Shown: positions 21,785-31,564, counted from the first letter of the stretch. The stretch is DNA of 50,732 nt from Nemertoderma westbladi (GCA_032718475.1 JAUCBJ010002261.1:1-50732); one strand, 5' to 3'. Numbers and translations: made by a program. Notes: generated by a model from the letters alone, not told the origin.

Positions 21785-22887
21785 CTTTTCCGACCAGATA
21801 CCTCATTTACAGTTTGCCAGGTAAGTCTTGATTGTTGCTGTATGTGAGCTGTTGTAATTGCTTCAGTTTTATCCTGTATGTACTTTTCCTGGCTGATGTT
21901 GTAGGCCAATTTAAGATCGTCCTTCGCTTTCTCAACCTTGTTAATGTTTTCGGTTGTTGGTTGTTCGGTTTTAACTTTGTAGGCTATCTTAAGATCTTCT
22001 CTCTTACAAGTAACCTCAGAGTTTTGCCATGGCACATACTGTTTTCGTTTAGGTTTCTGGGGGATATGCCTCTTAGCTGATTCCTTGTGGGCTGTTATTA
22101 TATTCTGGTATATTGAATCGGTGGATTGGTCTTCATCCATTGACTGAAGTGCTTCAAAGCGGTTTTGAACTTCTACTGTATAAGCATCCTTTACAGCATT
22201 GTCAGTTCTGAGTTTCTCCCAGTCATAGTTGATATGCTTGCTTGTCCTGGGTTTGCTGGCTCTCAAACTGAGTCTGATCTCTGCAGTCACAATTCTGTGG
22301 TCCGAACCAATTAGGTTGAACGAGCTGTATGCCTCGCAGTTGATCATGCTATTTCTCCACTTTTTGTTTATAAGGATGTAATCCAGTTGTGCTTTGGTTC
22401 CATTAGGGTATTGAAAGGTCCATAGCTTCCCCTTACTCTTTTCGAATGTGTTGTTTGTTGGTATCAATTCACATTCTTCCATTAGGTCTAAGAGTAAGTA
22501 CCCATTTCTGTTAGAACTGGTGTTATAGGTGTAACCCTTGATGTCTTCTGGGCCAATTTGCGCATTCAGGTCACCAGCAATGACTTTAACATTGTGTTTC
22601 GGGATGTCCTTAATAAGTCCAGTCAGTTCTTCATAAAACTTGACTGCTTGTTCTGGCTCTGATGCATTGGTTGGACTGTAGCAACATATAACTGTTGTCT
22701 TGGGATTCCCATCAAATGTTGCGATCATAACCCTGGAATTTATAGATTCGATGTTGTTTAGGGTCTTAAGTGCAAATGGGCTTAGCAGAATTCCTACTCC
22801 ACCAATTGATGCATTGGCCGAGTTTCTTACTGCTGAGCTTGTTACTAACGTCCATCCATTTCCAATGTCATTGTCTATGTAAGCACA
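21755..22887 (-). pseudogene. RTE-type retrotransposon, AP-endonuclease part, 5'-truncated
   Basis: The frame opens without its own start at about 22887 (DIGNGWTLVTSSAVRNS, then GGVGILLSPFAL) and continues to about 21780. It shows the apurinic endonuclease signature blocks: TVICCYSPTNA, VIAGDLNAQIG (catalytic Asp/Asn) and IGSDHRIVTAEIRL (the terminal SDH). Roughly the first 60 residues of the endonuclease are absent, the usual 5' truncation of a target-primed insertion. The 5' border lies within the integrase of a BEL/Pao element, which gives the order of events: BEL first, RTE second. Beyond 21780 the frame shifts away from the RT. Confidence 0.9.
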
Positions 22888-23421
22888 GGATAAAGCTATT
22901 CATGGAGATGTCATTAACCATATCCAGCTGTATGGCACGGCATGTCATGTATACGAAGATAACGCACCATCTCTTAACCATGGTTCGAGCCCTCTAGACT
23001 TCTATTGGTCCAAATAAGTCTACACCCATGTTTGTAAAGGGGGGCTCATAGCAGCTAATGCGTTCCTTAGGTAAGGGAGCTTCTAACTGAGTCATCTGTC
23101 GGCAATACAGTTTCTTACAGGGTAAGCAGCTGCGCAGAACTTTATTTAGGGCTTTCTTGGGTTTTACAAAGTAATACCTAGTGCGTATTCACTAAGTATG
23201 TGTTCCCTTCTGGCGTGCAACAGCTGATTATGCACATCCTGTATTATCTTCTGTTGTATGACAGGATCGTAGATAATAATGGGAAATATCGTGTCGCGAG
23301 AAAGGGGAGCGTTTGTGAGTCTACTTCCCACTCTAATTAGGCCATCGAATATAACACTGGAGACTTCATGCTCCAATAATCTACCTTTTGTGATTTTGTT
23401 TTTATTACAGCGGTAGTACAC
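22888..23421 (-). pseudogene. BEL/Pao integrase (zinc-binding region and start of core)
   Basis: Minus frame with the BEL-type block DGLIRVGSRLTNAPLSRDT and the HHCC zinc-binding region (DVHNQLLHARREHILSEY, then CLPCKKLYC). The start of the catalytic core follows (NMGVDLFGPIEV, which contains the first DDE Asp, and YMTCRAIQLDMVNDISMNSFI). One in-frame TAG follows FGPIEV. At about 22888 the protein stops where the RTE endonuclease begins, so the rest of the core and its remaining catalytic residues are absent. It is continuous upstream with the RNase H and RT regions of the same element. Inactive. Confidence 0.88.
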
Positions 23422-23429
23422 ATAATGCT

Positions 23430-24256
23430 TCAGTATGGTAACGGCACGGTAAAGTTTGTTCCAGGAACTATAGTGATCCTTGGCCCTGCTAATAAGTGGT
23501 GAAAACTGTCAGTCAAGTCTGGAATGGAAAGGGTGATGAGGGCCTCACTATCTGAGGTGCTCGGTGGGTTCACACTCTCGCGCACATGCAGTGAAGATAT
23601 GTCGATGCTTTTAAATAGCTTCGATTTGGACGCTTTGTTCTTAGATTTAGCGATTTCCACACCCTTCACTTGCTGTCTTATCTCTGCAGGCATTAAGTTT
23701 TTGGGCCAAGTATCTTCGGGGCCTTGCAAAAAGGCAGGTACCTGCAACCAACATTTAGTGTCTATCACTGAGGGGTGGCGCTGCGAGAAGCAATGTCAGC
23801 TGGGTTTAACAATCCAGGGCAGTGTCACCACTGTTTGACGTTGTCAGTGTCCTTTAGGATCCAAGCTACACGGTTCGTCACATACACGCTAAACTGACAT
23901 GTTGTGTTAGTCAGATATTCTAAAACTAACATAGCGTCTGTCCAGTAAACTGTCCTCACTACTGCATAGTCTGTCTGTGCCTACATGTTCTTGGCAATGA
24001 TGGTAGCGTATACGGCTGCCTTAAGTTCGGCTCTGGGTATAGTCAGAGTGTCTTTGGTTTTGGCAATTGGTCTTATAAGGGCTTTCGAAGCAACTAAAGC
24101 TACTGTGATACCATTCACGGTTTTGCATCTAAAGTAAGCTACAATGAAGACGCCCTTGTCGCTTGCATCACCGAATACATGGAGTTCGTAGGTTTGCAGG
24201 GAGTCTACATTTGGGAAATATTCTCTGGGTAGGGAAAACCTTTCCAAGTCTGGCAA
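23430..24256 (-). pseudogene. BEL/Pao pol: RNase H and connecting region
   Basis: The frame 24256-23981 reads LERFSLPREYFPN followed by LHVFGDASDKGVFIVAYFR, the RNase H-like start of BEL/Pao pol with its Asp (GDAS), and LTIPRAELKAAVYATIIAK with the second-strand Glu. The gap 23769-23980 still encodes fragments with stops. 23768-23430 holds the linker between RNase H and integrase (WLQVPAFLQGPEDTWP is the family's WL-GP-FL---E--WP block). This is the usual BEL domain order RT, RNase H, integrase on the minus strand. Scattered stops and frameshifts make it non-functional. Confidence 0.85.
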
Positions 24257-25190
24257 GGACCGTTCCTATCGCCACCAGTCTTCCAATAGTGTCCCAGTCA
24301 AGGGGTCGTCCCAACTATCATTCTCCTTCCACATTCGCTGAACGAGATCTCGAACCAGTAAAATAACTGGGCTAATAAATCCCAGAGTGTCAAAGTAAGT
24401 GCTAAGTATGCTGAGGCAAATGCGTGTTGTTCGAGTTTCGCCCTTTCTTAACTTGACTCTGAATACCAGAGTATCGCTTTCTGTTAGTCAACGAAGACCT
24501 AACGTCTTAGTCTCTGGTAGGTGATCCTTGTTTAAGTCACGCTCGGCGGGGGGTATGGCCTTTAAGAACTCGAGGGAATTGCTAGTGATTTTTGTCAGGC
24601 GAAATCCTCCAAGTTTCAGGCAGTTTACTGTCCCCTGAGCAATGTTTATGGCTTCCTTAACTGTCGGGGCTGATTTCAAGTTATCGTCCATGTAAATATC
24701 CCTTTGATATTATCTATGACGGATGGTCGAAATTCATCCTGGTGGTCATCAGCTGATCGATGTAGCACTGAACATGAGTTCGATGAGCTGGAAATTATAC
24801 CGAATGCCTGAATGGTCATGCGATACTCTACTGGATCGGAATTTAGGTCCCCTTCTGTCCACCACAAGAAATGCATGCTTTCCTGGTCAATGTCCAAAGC
24901 TTTCACTTGCTGGAACATACCCTCTATGTATGAAGCGAAGGCGACAGCATATTGTCGCATATGCATTAATATTCCAGGTAGGGACTGCAACAAGTTGGGT
25001 CCGGGCAGTAGTTCCGAGTTAAGGGATTGTCCTTGGTATTTAGCTGAACTGTCGAACACTACTCTAATTCCTCCTGGTTTATGCTCACATTCGACGTAAT
25101 GGTGGGTAAGGTAGTATGTCCGGTCAGTCTTGGGGGTGTCTGGTGGGACCAGTTACGCATATCCCTTGCTTATAAACTTAGTCATTTGCT
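24257..25190 (-). pseudogene. BEL/Pao reverse transcriptase, decayed
   Basis: From 25190 the minus strand encodes RTYYLTHHYVECEHKPGG, IRVVFDSSAKYQGQSLN, and LRF-type positions up to HFLWWTEGDLNSDPVEYRM, all typical BEL/Pao RT blocks. The motif A position reads ASYIEGMFQQV, where the family has ADIEGMF-QV, so the catalytic Asp appears replaced by Tyr. The YxDD motif is present (YMDDNLKSAPT, about 24690) but is reached only by a frameshift. After it come the palm/thumb region (KLGGFRLTKITSN) and, to 24257, the A17-peptidase-like connection block (TLGFISPVILLVRDL, WDDPLTG) with two in-frame stops. Inactive. Confidence 0.88.
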
Positions 25191-25233
25191 TCTAATATAA
25201 CTCATGAGCTGTTCAGATGAAACAGATTCATCG

Positions 25234-25347
25234 ATTATTTAATAACGAGACGCTTGCGCATAAATGCATCTTACAGCTGGAAAGGCGGTGAGATGCCTTT
25301 CCAGCTGTAAGATGCGTTTATGCGCAAGCGTCTTGTTATCAAATAAT
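25234..25347. repeat. Long hairpin, 45-bp arms and an 8-bp loop
   Basis: The core arms are 25242-25286 and 25295-25339, with only two mismatches (both transitions) and loop GGTGAGAT at 25287-25294. With one further mismatch the pairing extends to about 25234 and 25347. It lies exactly where the gag linker of the BEL element stops and the RT begins; the zinc knuckles and protease expected between them are missing. Confidence 0.95.
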
Positions 25348-25349
25348 TT

Positions 25350-25770
25350 GGGTTGGGGGGACCGCCAGAGAAACCCCACTTCCTATTTGCCTTGTTCTGG
25401 CAAAAACCTGGTAGTGGTTCGCTGAATCTGTTTTGCTCGCTCCTCTTCCACTGACATTGCCTTGTCATTGTATTATAGGCCTTCATGGTCGTCTTACGGT
25501 TATCCACATATGCTTTCTTGGGGGCGCTATTGGCCTTGGGAGGAGGTATCATCCTATTTGGCTTACCTTGGCCACTATGTTTATTCTCACCTCTGGAGTT
25601 TACGTCACCATAATATATGCTTTCACATCCCTCTGTGTTTGAACTAGAGTGATCAGAGGGGCACTCTTCATAATTGGTGACATAAGCGTATCGCTTCTTG
25701 GTTGTTGTCTTATCAGTATTTTTTGTGTCTGAGTGGGTGCTTCTTTCCCCGTTTACTGTGATAAGATACG
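25350..25770 (-). pseudogene. BEL/Pao gag linker region
   Basis: An open minus frame from about 25770 to 25350 encodes a hydrophilic linker (KKRYAYVTNYEECPSDHSSS, later NRMIPPPKANSAPKK and GFCQNKANRKWGFSG). It corresponds in position to the linker between the DUF1759-like gag domain and the zinc knuckles in copy B of the second BEL family (44.8-45.1 kb). The knuckles themselves are not found, because the hairpin and an internal deletion follow. Confidence 0.6.
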
Positions 25771-25795
25771 TGGAGATACCTGGTTAGGCAATCCT

Positions 25796-26302
25796 TCCAG
25801 GCAACTAATTAAATATCTAATCTTCTCACGTTCACTCAATGGCGATTCTAGAATATTGTCCTTGCAGAACTCTGCAAAGGGTAACCATTTCAGTTCGCAC
25901 CATCAAACTTTAAAACTTGACCTGAGGTGAGGAGACCCACTGTCGAGCTTCGTTTCTAGCCATATGCCGGGTAAGGTCGGTTTGGACCGCTGAAGAATTT
26001 AGTAAAAGGTTGGTTAGATATGAGCTTTGGTCGTTCTGATCTACGGTATTCTTGGCATGAATACCACTCACATCGGGGGCACGTTCCAGAATTTTTACAC
26101 CCTGCGACGCTGCTAGCATTAAGGCCATTTGTTGCTCTAAGTCGTCATTTCTTTGTAATAAAGAATCATTTTTGTGTAATAAAGAATCATTTGTGTGTAA
26201 TAAAGAATCATTTCTTTGTAATAAAGAATCATGATTTCTCAAGAGTCGCCGTTGTTGGAGGTCTGGGTTGGCTGATATTTTGTACATAACGGTGGATTTC
26301 AT
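25796..26302 (-). pseudogene. BEL/Pao gag, DUF1759-like part with coiled coil
   Basis: The frame 26302-25910 starts MKSTVMYKISANPDLQQRRL and contains five heptads of the NDSLLHK type (a leucine coiled coil) encoded by a 21-bp tandem repeat at about 26140-26245. It then reads LTRHMARNEARQWV, the entry to the BEL gag core; the matching text in copy B is FTRQMARTEARQAV. After a frameshift near 25905 the core continues (KWLPFAEFCKDNILESPLSE, then REKIRYLISCLEGLPNQV) to about 25796. The family resemblance to the second BEL family is clear, though the sequences are well diverged. Confidence 0.8.
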
Positions 26303-27286
26303 GTAGGCTGGGATCTAATAGGGGTGCATAGCATAAGCCTCTGAAGGTGAAGGAGGGTCACCTAAGGGGAATGCTTCACCTGGGATGCCTGGCGCAAACC
26401 TAACTCCGTTTCTGGGGTAGGCTTCCCTTTGCCTGTCAGGGGGGGGGGGGGGGGCTGATATCCGTCAGCCGGATGATAATGATGCCGATGCCTTTGTGGC
26501 TAAGTGGGCCGATCTGGGCACCAGGTGCCTATCATCCAGTTGGTTTTGACGGTTTTATTATATCGTCGAGCGGGGATTCATTTCATCCCTAGATGTCCAA
26601 TTATTATTGTTTCCTCCTTCGTTACCATGGGGTAACGATGTGATACCTTGCAATTTTCTACCAAGCTGGTGATTGGGGATATTCCAGTGCCAAATATTAT
26701 ATCGTGCTTTGTCCTGGCCAAGGTACTAGACAGGTAGTTAGGTCTGGGGCGTTCTAGACAAGCTATATGAGAGATATTGTGGGAGTTTGGGGCTTCACTG
26801 GGTATTTCTTTAGTTACAGTTTGTGCCTCTACTGATAGTACAACATCTCTATTGCGGTAGGAGGTTGCTGTCATGATCGAGTGTGGAACTACCACTGGGT
26901 CGATTGTCTTGGCTGATGTATCGCATAATGGGGCTGCAACCAACCGAGGTGGTTCTTATTCCCGCGGATCTATATAGATCTCGAACCTGGGGTCGTTTGG
27001 CTCATCTTCCTTCTGTAACCTACCTAGGGGGAGCCGCGAATCCAGCGGTCTCGGATGATCTAAATCTGTCTGCTTTGGGTTATCCTGTCCCTATTATATG
27101 GAGGCAGGTCCGGCAGCACCACTCTAACAGCTCTCTTTTATCTGCTTTGTGAGTGGCTACCACCTTCACTAGCGTTGGTGGAGTTTCCTTCATCCGACAA
27201 AGCATAAGTCCTCTAATCGGCTGGTCTCGTCCTGAGGTTGAGCCTGCTCTTTCCTTATGCTGATTTTCACTTAAGTTTTTTAGCAT
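26303..27286 (-). pseudogene. BEL/Pao gag, middle region, decayed
   Basis: Broken minus-strand frames, the longest being 26943-26578 (121 residues) and 27286-27080 (68 residues). They occupy the place of the variable gag segment between the N-terminal coiled coil and the core. No domain is recognised. A run of 16 G lies at 26439-26454. Assignment rests on position and strand only. Confidence 0.45.
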
Positions 27287-27312
27287 TATTTTATTTCATA
27301 AAGCTAGATCAG

Positions 27313-27906
27313 CTAGCTTTCATTTTCCAGCTCGTCTTCTAACTGTAACTTAGCCGTTTCCTTATCAGCTTCTAACTGCAGCTTCACTGTTTCTAGCTTT
27401 ATTTTAGTGGCACGTTTGCTGGTTTTATTACATAGCTGGTTTGCGCTTAACTGCAACTCAATTTCCAACCTGGGGAACCTGGGGAACCTTAAGTTTGTAT
27501 AGATCTGCCCATGCCATATCATTAAACCTAAAGAACTTATGAAGTTCCAGGTGGACATGATGTAGATTTATTAAGAAATGTAATTCTTCCCCATAAACCT
27601 CCTGTTCAGAAGCTACAGTTCCGGTTACCACTTTCTCCCGGTAACTGTCAATCTTCTCCAGCAAGTACGTAAGCTAGTCTTGCTTGCGGGTGAACAGGAA
27701 TTGTTTCATCTGCAATGTCCTGCGAAAGGGTGTTACTAATCGGGGGGTGCAATTCCTCATTGCTGTTGGGTGAGGGGGCAAACATAATGGGGGATGTGTT
27801 CATTACTAGTAGTGATGATGAGCTCACTCCAGTTTGTACAACACTAACTATGGGTGGATGTACATTTAAGTTGGCTACAATCCCTCTGGCAAATTGTCTA
27901 GTTCTG
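27313..27906 (-). pseudogene. BEL/Pao gag, N-terminal half with coiled coil
   Basis: Frames 27906-27648, 27664-27458 and 27558-27313 form one protein broken by two frameshifts: LEKIDSYREKVVTGTVASEQ, then YGEELHFLINLHHVHLELHK, ending in an Arg/Lys/Glu-rich coiled coil (ETVKLQLEADKETAKLQLED). The layout, an N-terminal domain ending in a charged coiled coil, mirrors the gag of the second BEL family (35584-36972). It is separated from its first 46 codons by the inverted-repeat insertion at 27907-28435. Confidence 0.6.
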
Positions 27907-28435
27907 TAATGGGCTGAGAGTTGGGGAATCGAAAACAAAGAATAGAGATGAGGAACAGCGATAAAGTTTTTAATTTCATAATATTATAAGACAAATGCAA
28001 ACGTTTCGGAAGTAAACAACTACCATCTTCAGTGCAATCAATAATAAGCCAAAATAAAGTAAACAGAAATTTGAAAAAAACGGCAAAAAAACAAATATAG
28101 AATGCAGTAGTGCTATAGTGCAGAAATAGGAGGGCCTACCTAAGACGGGAGAGCAGTATAGTAAATAGGTTTAAATAATATAACGGCAAATATCCTATCT
28201 AAATGGGTATATACTGTATATGGGGGGGGGGGGGGGGGGGGTGTCCTAAAATAATTCAAGAGGGATGGAGCTAGTTTGTGTATTCAACGTCGGGTGTCTG
28301 TCTCTAATAAAATGTCTAAATAAAATAAAATAAAAAAAATAAAAAAAAAATAAAATGTTTACTTCCGAAACGTTTGCATTTGACTTATAATATTATGAAA
28401 TTAAAAACTTTATCGCTGTTCCTCATCTCTATTCT
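27907..28435. mobile_element. Inverted-repeat insertion (Penelope-like or MITE) with a 13-bp target duplication
   Basis: The 82-bp inverted repeats 27936-28017 and 28357-28438 differ at one position. The direct repeat TTGTCTAGTTCTG at 27894-27906 and 28436-28448 flanks the insertion and is likely the target-site duplication. On the left, 28 bp lie between the duplication and the inverted repeat. The inner edge of the left repeat reads GTTTCGG...ATCTTCAGTGC, the CGAAAC/CTGAAGA arrangement often seen at ends of Penelope-like elements. There is no ORF. The interior includes a 20-G run at 28222-28241 and an AAAATAAAAT tract. Confidence 0.75.
28222..28241 (+). repeat. Run of 20 G
   Basis: Homopolymer; two shorter runs lie at 26439-26454 (16 G) and 29399-29409 (11 G). 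They are possible G-quadruplex sites and also likely trouble spots for sequencing accuracy. Confidence 0.95.
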
Positions 28436-28448
28436 TTGTCTAGTTCTG

Positions 28449-28577
28449 ATGTGGGACCTGTCCCAAAGATTTCTTGCTGGGAACAGGTGGTGCAACCTGG
28501 TCAATGGAAGGGGGAATGCTAGTATGGGGGGCAGCTGTAACCGATGGGTGGTAAACAAAACTGACTCGGTCGGACAT
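28449..28577 (-). pseudogene. BEL/Pao gag start
   Basis: An ATG at 28577-28575 on the minus strand opens MSDRVSFVYHPSVTAAPHTS and continues to PSKKSLGQVPHQN, where a TAG formed inside the target duplication stops it. The second BEL family also begins its gag with MSD/MAD. The coding sequence then resumes, in another frame, on the far side of the 0.5-kb insertion at 27906. This is the most likely start of the decayed BEL element on the minus strand. Its LTR is not identifiable in 28578-29419. Confidence 0.55.
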
Positions 28578-28619
28578 GATGGCAAATTAATAAAATTTAT
28601 GCACAAATAGTATGTTGCA

Positions 28620-29419
28620 ACTATTAAGATGTGTTAACTACGTGTTTGTTCTACAACATAAATAATCAACACCAAATAAGATATTCTATTTACGCCACCT
28701 AGAGAGATAAATAATTTGGCTATTATCGGAGATGTAATACTCTCTGCTCCCACTGGGTGGCTTTATCCTAAATAAATTAAGTAACGCCTTTCAAAGAGAA
28801 CAGGAATAACAAGTATCGCTAAAGTGTTTTTACAATTCTTATTTCACCGCTAGTAGTCGCTGTCTACTGTGATCCGAGTGAATGCCGTCTGTTGTCATAT
28901 CTTTTAAGGAAGGTGTGTGCCCATGTCACTGATGTAATCATATTGAAAATTATAGAGACCAAAAGTGACCAAAAACAAAGTTAATTGACGTATATTACGG
29001 CCAACAGGCCTTTATTCAACGTCTAAAGTCAGGTTTATTTATTTAAACACCGAACCGACTGACTGACAGACTACTGCAGTACTAACAACAAACCGGTAAT
29101 CGAAATGCAATCTACTGTATGAAATTTAATAACCACTACTACTATATAGATTTTGTACAAAGCACCAATAAAACTAAAAACCAGTCGGGCTACCTAACTA
29201 TAAATTTAGATGTTAAGCACCAACAACACCGTAAGACCAAATTAAGCACACATTCTAACTGTAATTCAATCGTGAAATTTGTGATATGCCGAAAAAATAT
29301 GCAAAAAGTCTGCAAAAAGGCAAAAAAGTCGAAAACATGTAAAAAGGTGTAAATATTGTAAAAAGCATTTCGCAAAAGGAAACCGCAGGACGGAATGCGG
29401 GGGGGGGGGTGTAGATGGG
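28620..29419. other. No gene seen; possible BEL leader or LTR remains
   Basis: AT-rich unique-looking sequence with only short frames (longest 77 codons). No inverted or direct repeat partner was found within the window. It ends in the 11-G run at 29399-29409, ten bases before the palindromic element begins. Confidence 0.4.
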
Positions 29420-29518
29420 AGTAGTAATGGTTTACCCTATTTCGGCGACAATTGGACCTACTTCACACCTTGGGTGTTAAGTAGGTCATTAATTAATTAA
29501 CCAATTAATTAATTGGTC

Positions 29519-29599
29519 GATTAAACAATTAATTAATTGTTTAATCAATCGATTTGTATCAAATAATGTTGCCAAAGGCAATTTAATTTGATACAAATC
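29519..29599. repeat. Terminal hairpins, left end
   Basis: A perfect 28-bp palindrome lies at 29519-29546 (GATTAAACAATT and its complement). At 29551-29599 there is a stem with about 23-bp arms (GATTTGTATCAAAT outermost) and a small AAA loop. A further AATTAATT-rich dyad lies just outside at 29487-29518. Folded single strands would give a branched end structure. Confidence 0.9.
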
Positions 29600-30065
29600 A
29601 ATCAGATAGGGACGCGAGATGAATAAATTGTACTATAACAAACGAAATATACAATACAATATACAATACATTTGTATTATTTTTGCCATACAATAGGTAA
29701 AGGTAGAATTAAATAAAAAGACACAATCGAGACCCAAAACATAAATTACCCTCACACAAAAATAAAGTGGCCCCAGTTTGGCCCCGAGTCATCCCTCAAT
29801 AATCTGCGGTCTGTTGGGCTCTTATTAACTGTAGCATGACTAACCCAAACATCAATGCGTGAATGGGGCCTGCGTGAATGGGACCTGCCATAGAGTTTAA
29901 ATTATTCAAACCTATAGCTTCGTTATTACATCAATTCATCCAAGAAATTAGAATAAACATCTGCTCTTGCAATAGATTGCATTCTTTCGCATTGTATTGC
30001 GAAGCAGTTTACGCATGCATTAGCTCAACAACAAAGGCAATATCCAAACGCCATGTGTCAAGTCC

Positions 30066-30133
30066 ATGTGAGGGTTGAACCCACGACCTATTGGAGATGT
30101 GAATTCAAAGCAACCACTACACCAAGGTGGAAC
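30066..30133 (-). other. tRNA-like segment, left arm
   Basis: On the minus strand: A-box-like TGGTGTAGTGG (complement of 30114-30124) and B-box-like GGGTTCAACCC (complement of 30072-30082), spaced about 31 bp apart as in a tRNA gene. The TAGTGGTT text recalls tRNA-Asp/Glu. The acceptor stem does not pair. Likely a pol III promoter or tRNA-derived SINE head fixed within the element. Confidence 0.5.
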
Positions 30134-30200
30134 AGTAACGTTTGAATTTGTTCGTTAACGTTCGAATTTGTAAGACTCTGATTTAAGACCTGAGGCACTC

Positions 30201-30578
30201 CCCACAACCACAGCCACAGCCACAGCCACAGCCACAGCCACAACCACAGCCACAGCCACAGCCACAACCACAGCCACAACCACAGCCACAGCCACAGCCA
30301 CAGCCACAGCCACAGCCACAGCCACAGCCACAGCCACAGCCACAACCACAGCCACAGCCACAGCCACAGCCACAACCACAGCCACAGCCACAGCCACAGC
30401 CACAGCCACAGCCACAGCCACAGCCACAACCACAGCCACAGCCACAGCCACAGCCACAGCCACAGCCACAGCCACAACCACAGCCACAACCACAGCCACA
30501 GCCACAGCCACAGCCACAACCACAGCCACAGCCACAACCACAGCCACAGCCACAGCCACAACCACAGCCACAGCCACA
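30201..30578. repeat. Hexamer microsatellite, CAGCCA/CAACCA, left
   Basis: About 63 hexamers mixing CCACAG and CCACAA. The minus-strand frames read Leu-Trp and Val-Ala repeats and are by-products. Confidence 0.97.
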
Positions 30579-30660
30579 AATATTCTCCTCCAGAAAAATT
30601 CAAGAAACATCTGGTTTACAATAGATTATTCTTTTTTCACAACTCCATTCTAGCCTCCCT

Positions 30661-30669
30661 CTATAAAAG
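30661..30669 (+). promoter_or_regulatory. TATA box of the C2H2 gene
   Basis: CTATAAAAG, about 140 bp before the ATG at 30809. It lies in the left arm, and the block around it is shared with the copy at 10.2 kb. Confidence 0.65.
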
Positions 30670-30808
30670 CCCCCATTCACCGCATTCTCATTCATTCTCT
30701 AATTTTTATTTTTAAAAGTTTTATTTATTTTCATAAAAGTTTTATTTATTTAAAATTTTGTAAAATCATTCAGCGAAAATTCATAATATCAATTGACATT
30801 GCTATATA

Positions 30809-31564
30809 ATGCCTAGCTATGAAAGATGTTTGGTTTGTAATAAAGAAATGAGACGAGACAGTATATCCCGTCATATGAGTATACATAGAAAGGAAGGTGT
30901 AATGGAACCATTACCAAAGAAATTAAAAAATAATGATGATATTTTTAGTGAAGAAGAAAACAAAAAGAGAGTTGAGAGTGATTTTCTAGAGATTAAACAA
31001 ATGATGAAACATAAATTCGAGAAAATCATGAATATTTTGAAGAATATACAGAAACAGCCACATAGTGAAAAGGACGATGAGAGTGAGGAAGAGAATAAAT
31101 CAGAGGAAAGTGAGAATGATGAAACGGAGAGTGAGATAGAGAAAGAAGAAAATGAGAGTGGTGGTGAAGAAAATGAGAGCGAGAAAGAAGTCGAGGAACA
31201 TGAAAGTGGTGAGGATAATGACTCAGATAATGAGGAGATATTAAGACATGTATTAGGAAATAAAAATAAATTGCAGAAGATAATTAGACAATTGAATGAA
31301 ATGCAGAAACATTCGCATAAGGAGAGTGATAATGATGGAAATGAGAGTGATGGGGATGAATCGGAGGAGAGTAGCGATGACAGTGAGGAAGAATCAGAGG
31401 AGAGTAGCGATGACAGTGAGGAAGCATCAGAGGAGAATGACAATGAAAATGGACAGAAAATCAGAGTAGGGAATGGAAAAGTTATATCTCCAGCAACTGT
31501 TGTATATCCTAGGATTATGAACAGTAACAGTCGTACAGTTAATGCGAGACAGTGCAGAAGATAA
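30809..31564 (+). CDS. C2H2 zinc-finger protein with acidic tail
   Basis: 251 residues from the ATG used by the truncated paralogue at 10328. The N-terminus carries one C2H2-like finger, CLVCNKEMRRDSISRH, with Cys7, Cys10, His22 and His26; the Cys-to-His spacing of 11 is one short of the usual 12. A short basic patch (PLPKKLKNN) follows, and residues from about 75 on are a long Glu/Ser/Asp/Asn-rich region with short direct repeats (SEESSDDSEE), interrupted by a helical LGNKNKLQKIIRQLNEMQKH segment. It ends in a basic tail. This looks like a nuclear nucleic-acid-binding protein with a disordered acidic region. It sits in the core of the palindrome, behind the left-arm TATA box. No homologue is known to me; function unknown. 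Confidence 0.75.
   Translation: MPSYERCLVCNKEMRRDSISRHMSIHRKEGVMEPLPKKLKNNDDIFSEEENKKRVESDFLEIKQMMKHKFEKIMNILKNIQKQPHSEKDDESEEENKSEESENDETESEIEKEENESGGEENESEKEVEEHESGEDNDSDNEEILRHVLGNKNKLQKIIRQLNEMQKHSHKESDNDGNESDGDESEESSDDSEEESEESSDDSEEASEENDNENGQKIRVGNGKVISPATVVYPRIMNSNSRTVNARQCRR

Larger units (their letters stand above)
29420..30684 (+). repeat. Left inverted arm
   Basis: It matches the right arm in reverse order: end to 29700 with 33900-34232, 29715-30200 with 32650-33150, and 30585-30684 with 31849-31950, the hexamer arrays lying between. Only substitutions and small gaps are seen by eye apart from the array length and the right-arm insertion. Confidence 0.85.

Noticed and set aside
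29414-29424. Insertion of the palindromic element into the BEL leader at GATGGTAG/TCTGCC
   Set aside because: The right flank fits, but the left flank beyond GATGG is a G-run with no similarity to the leader, so the match is too short to support a clean insertion.
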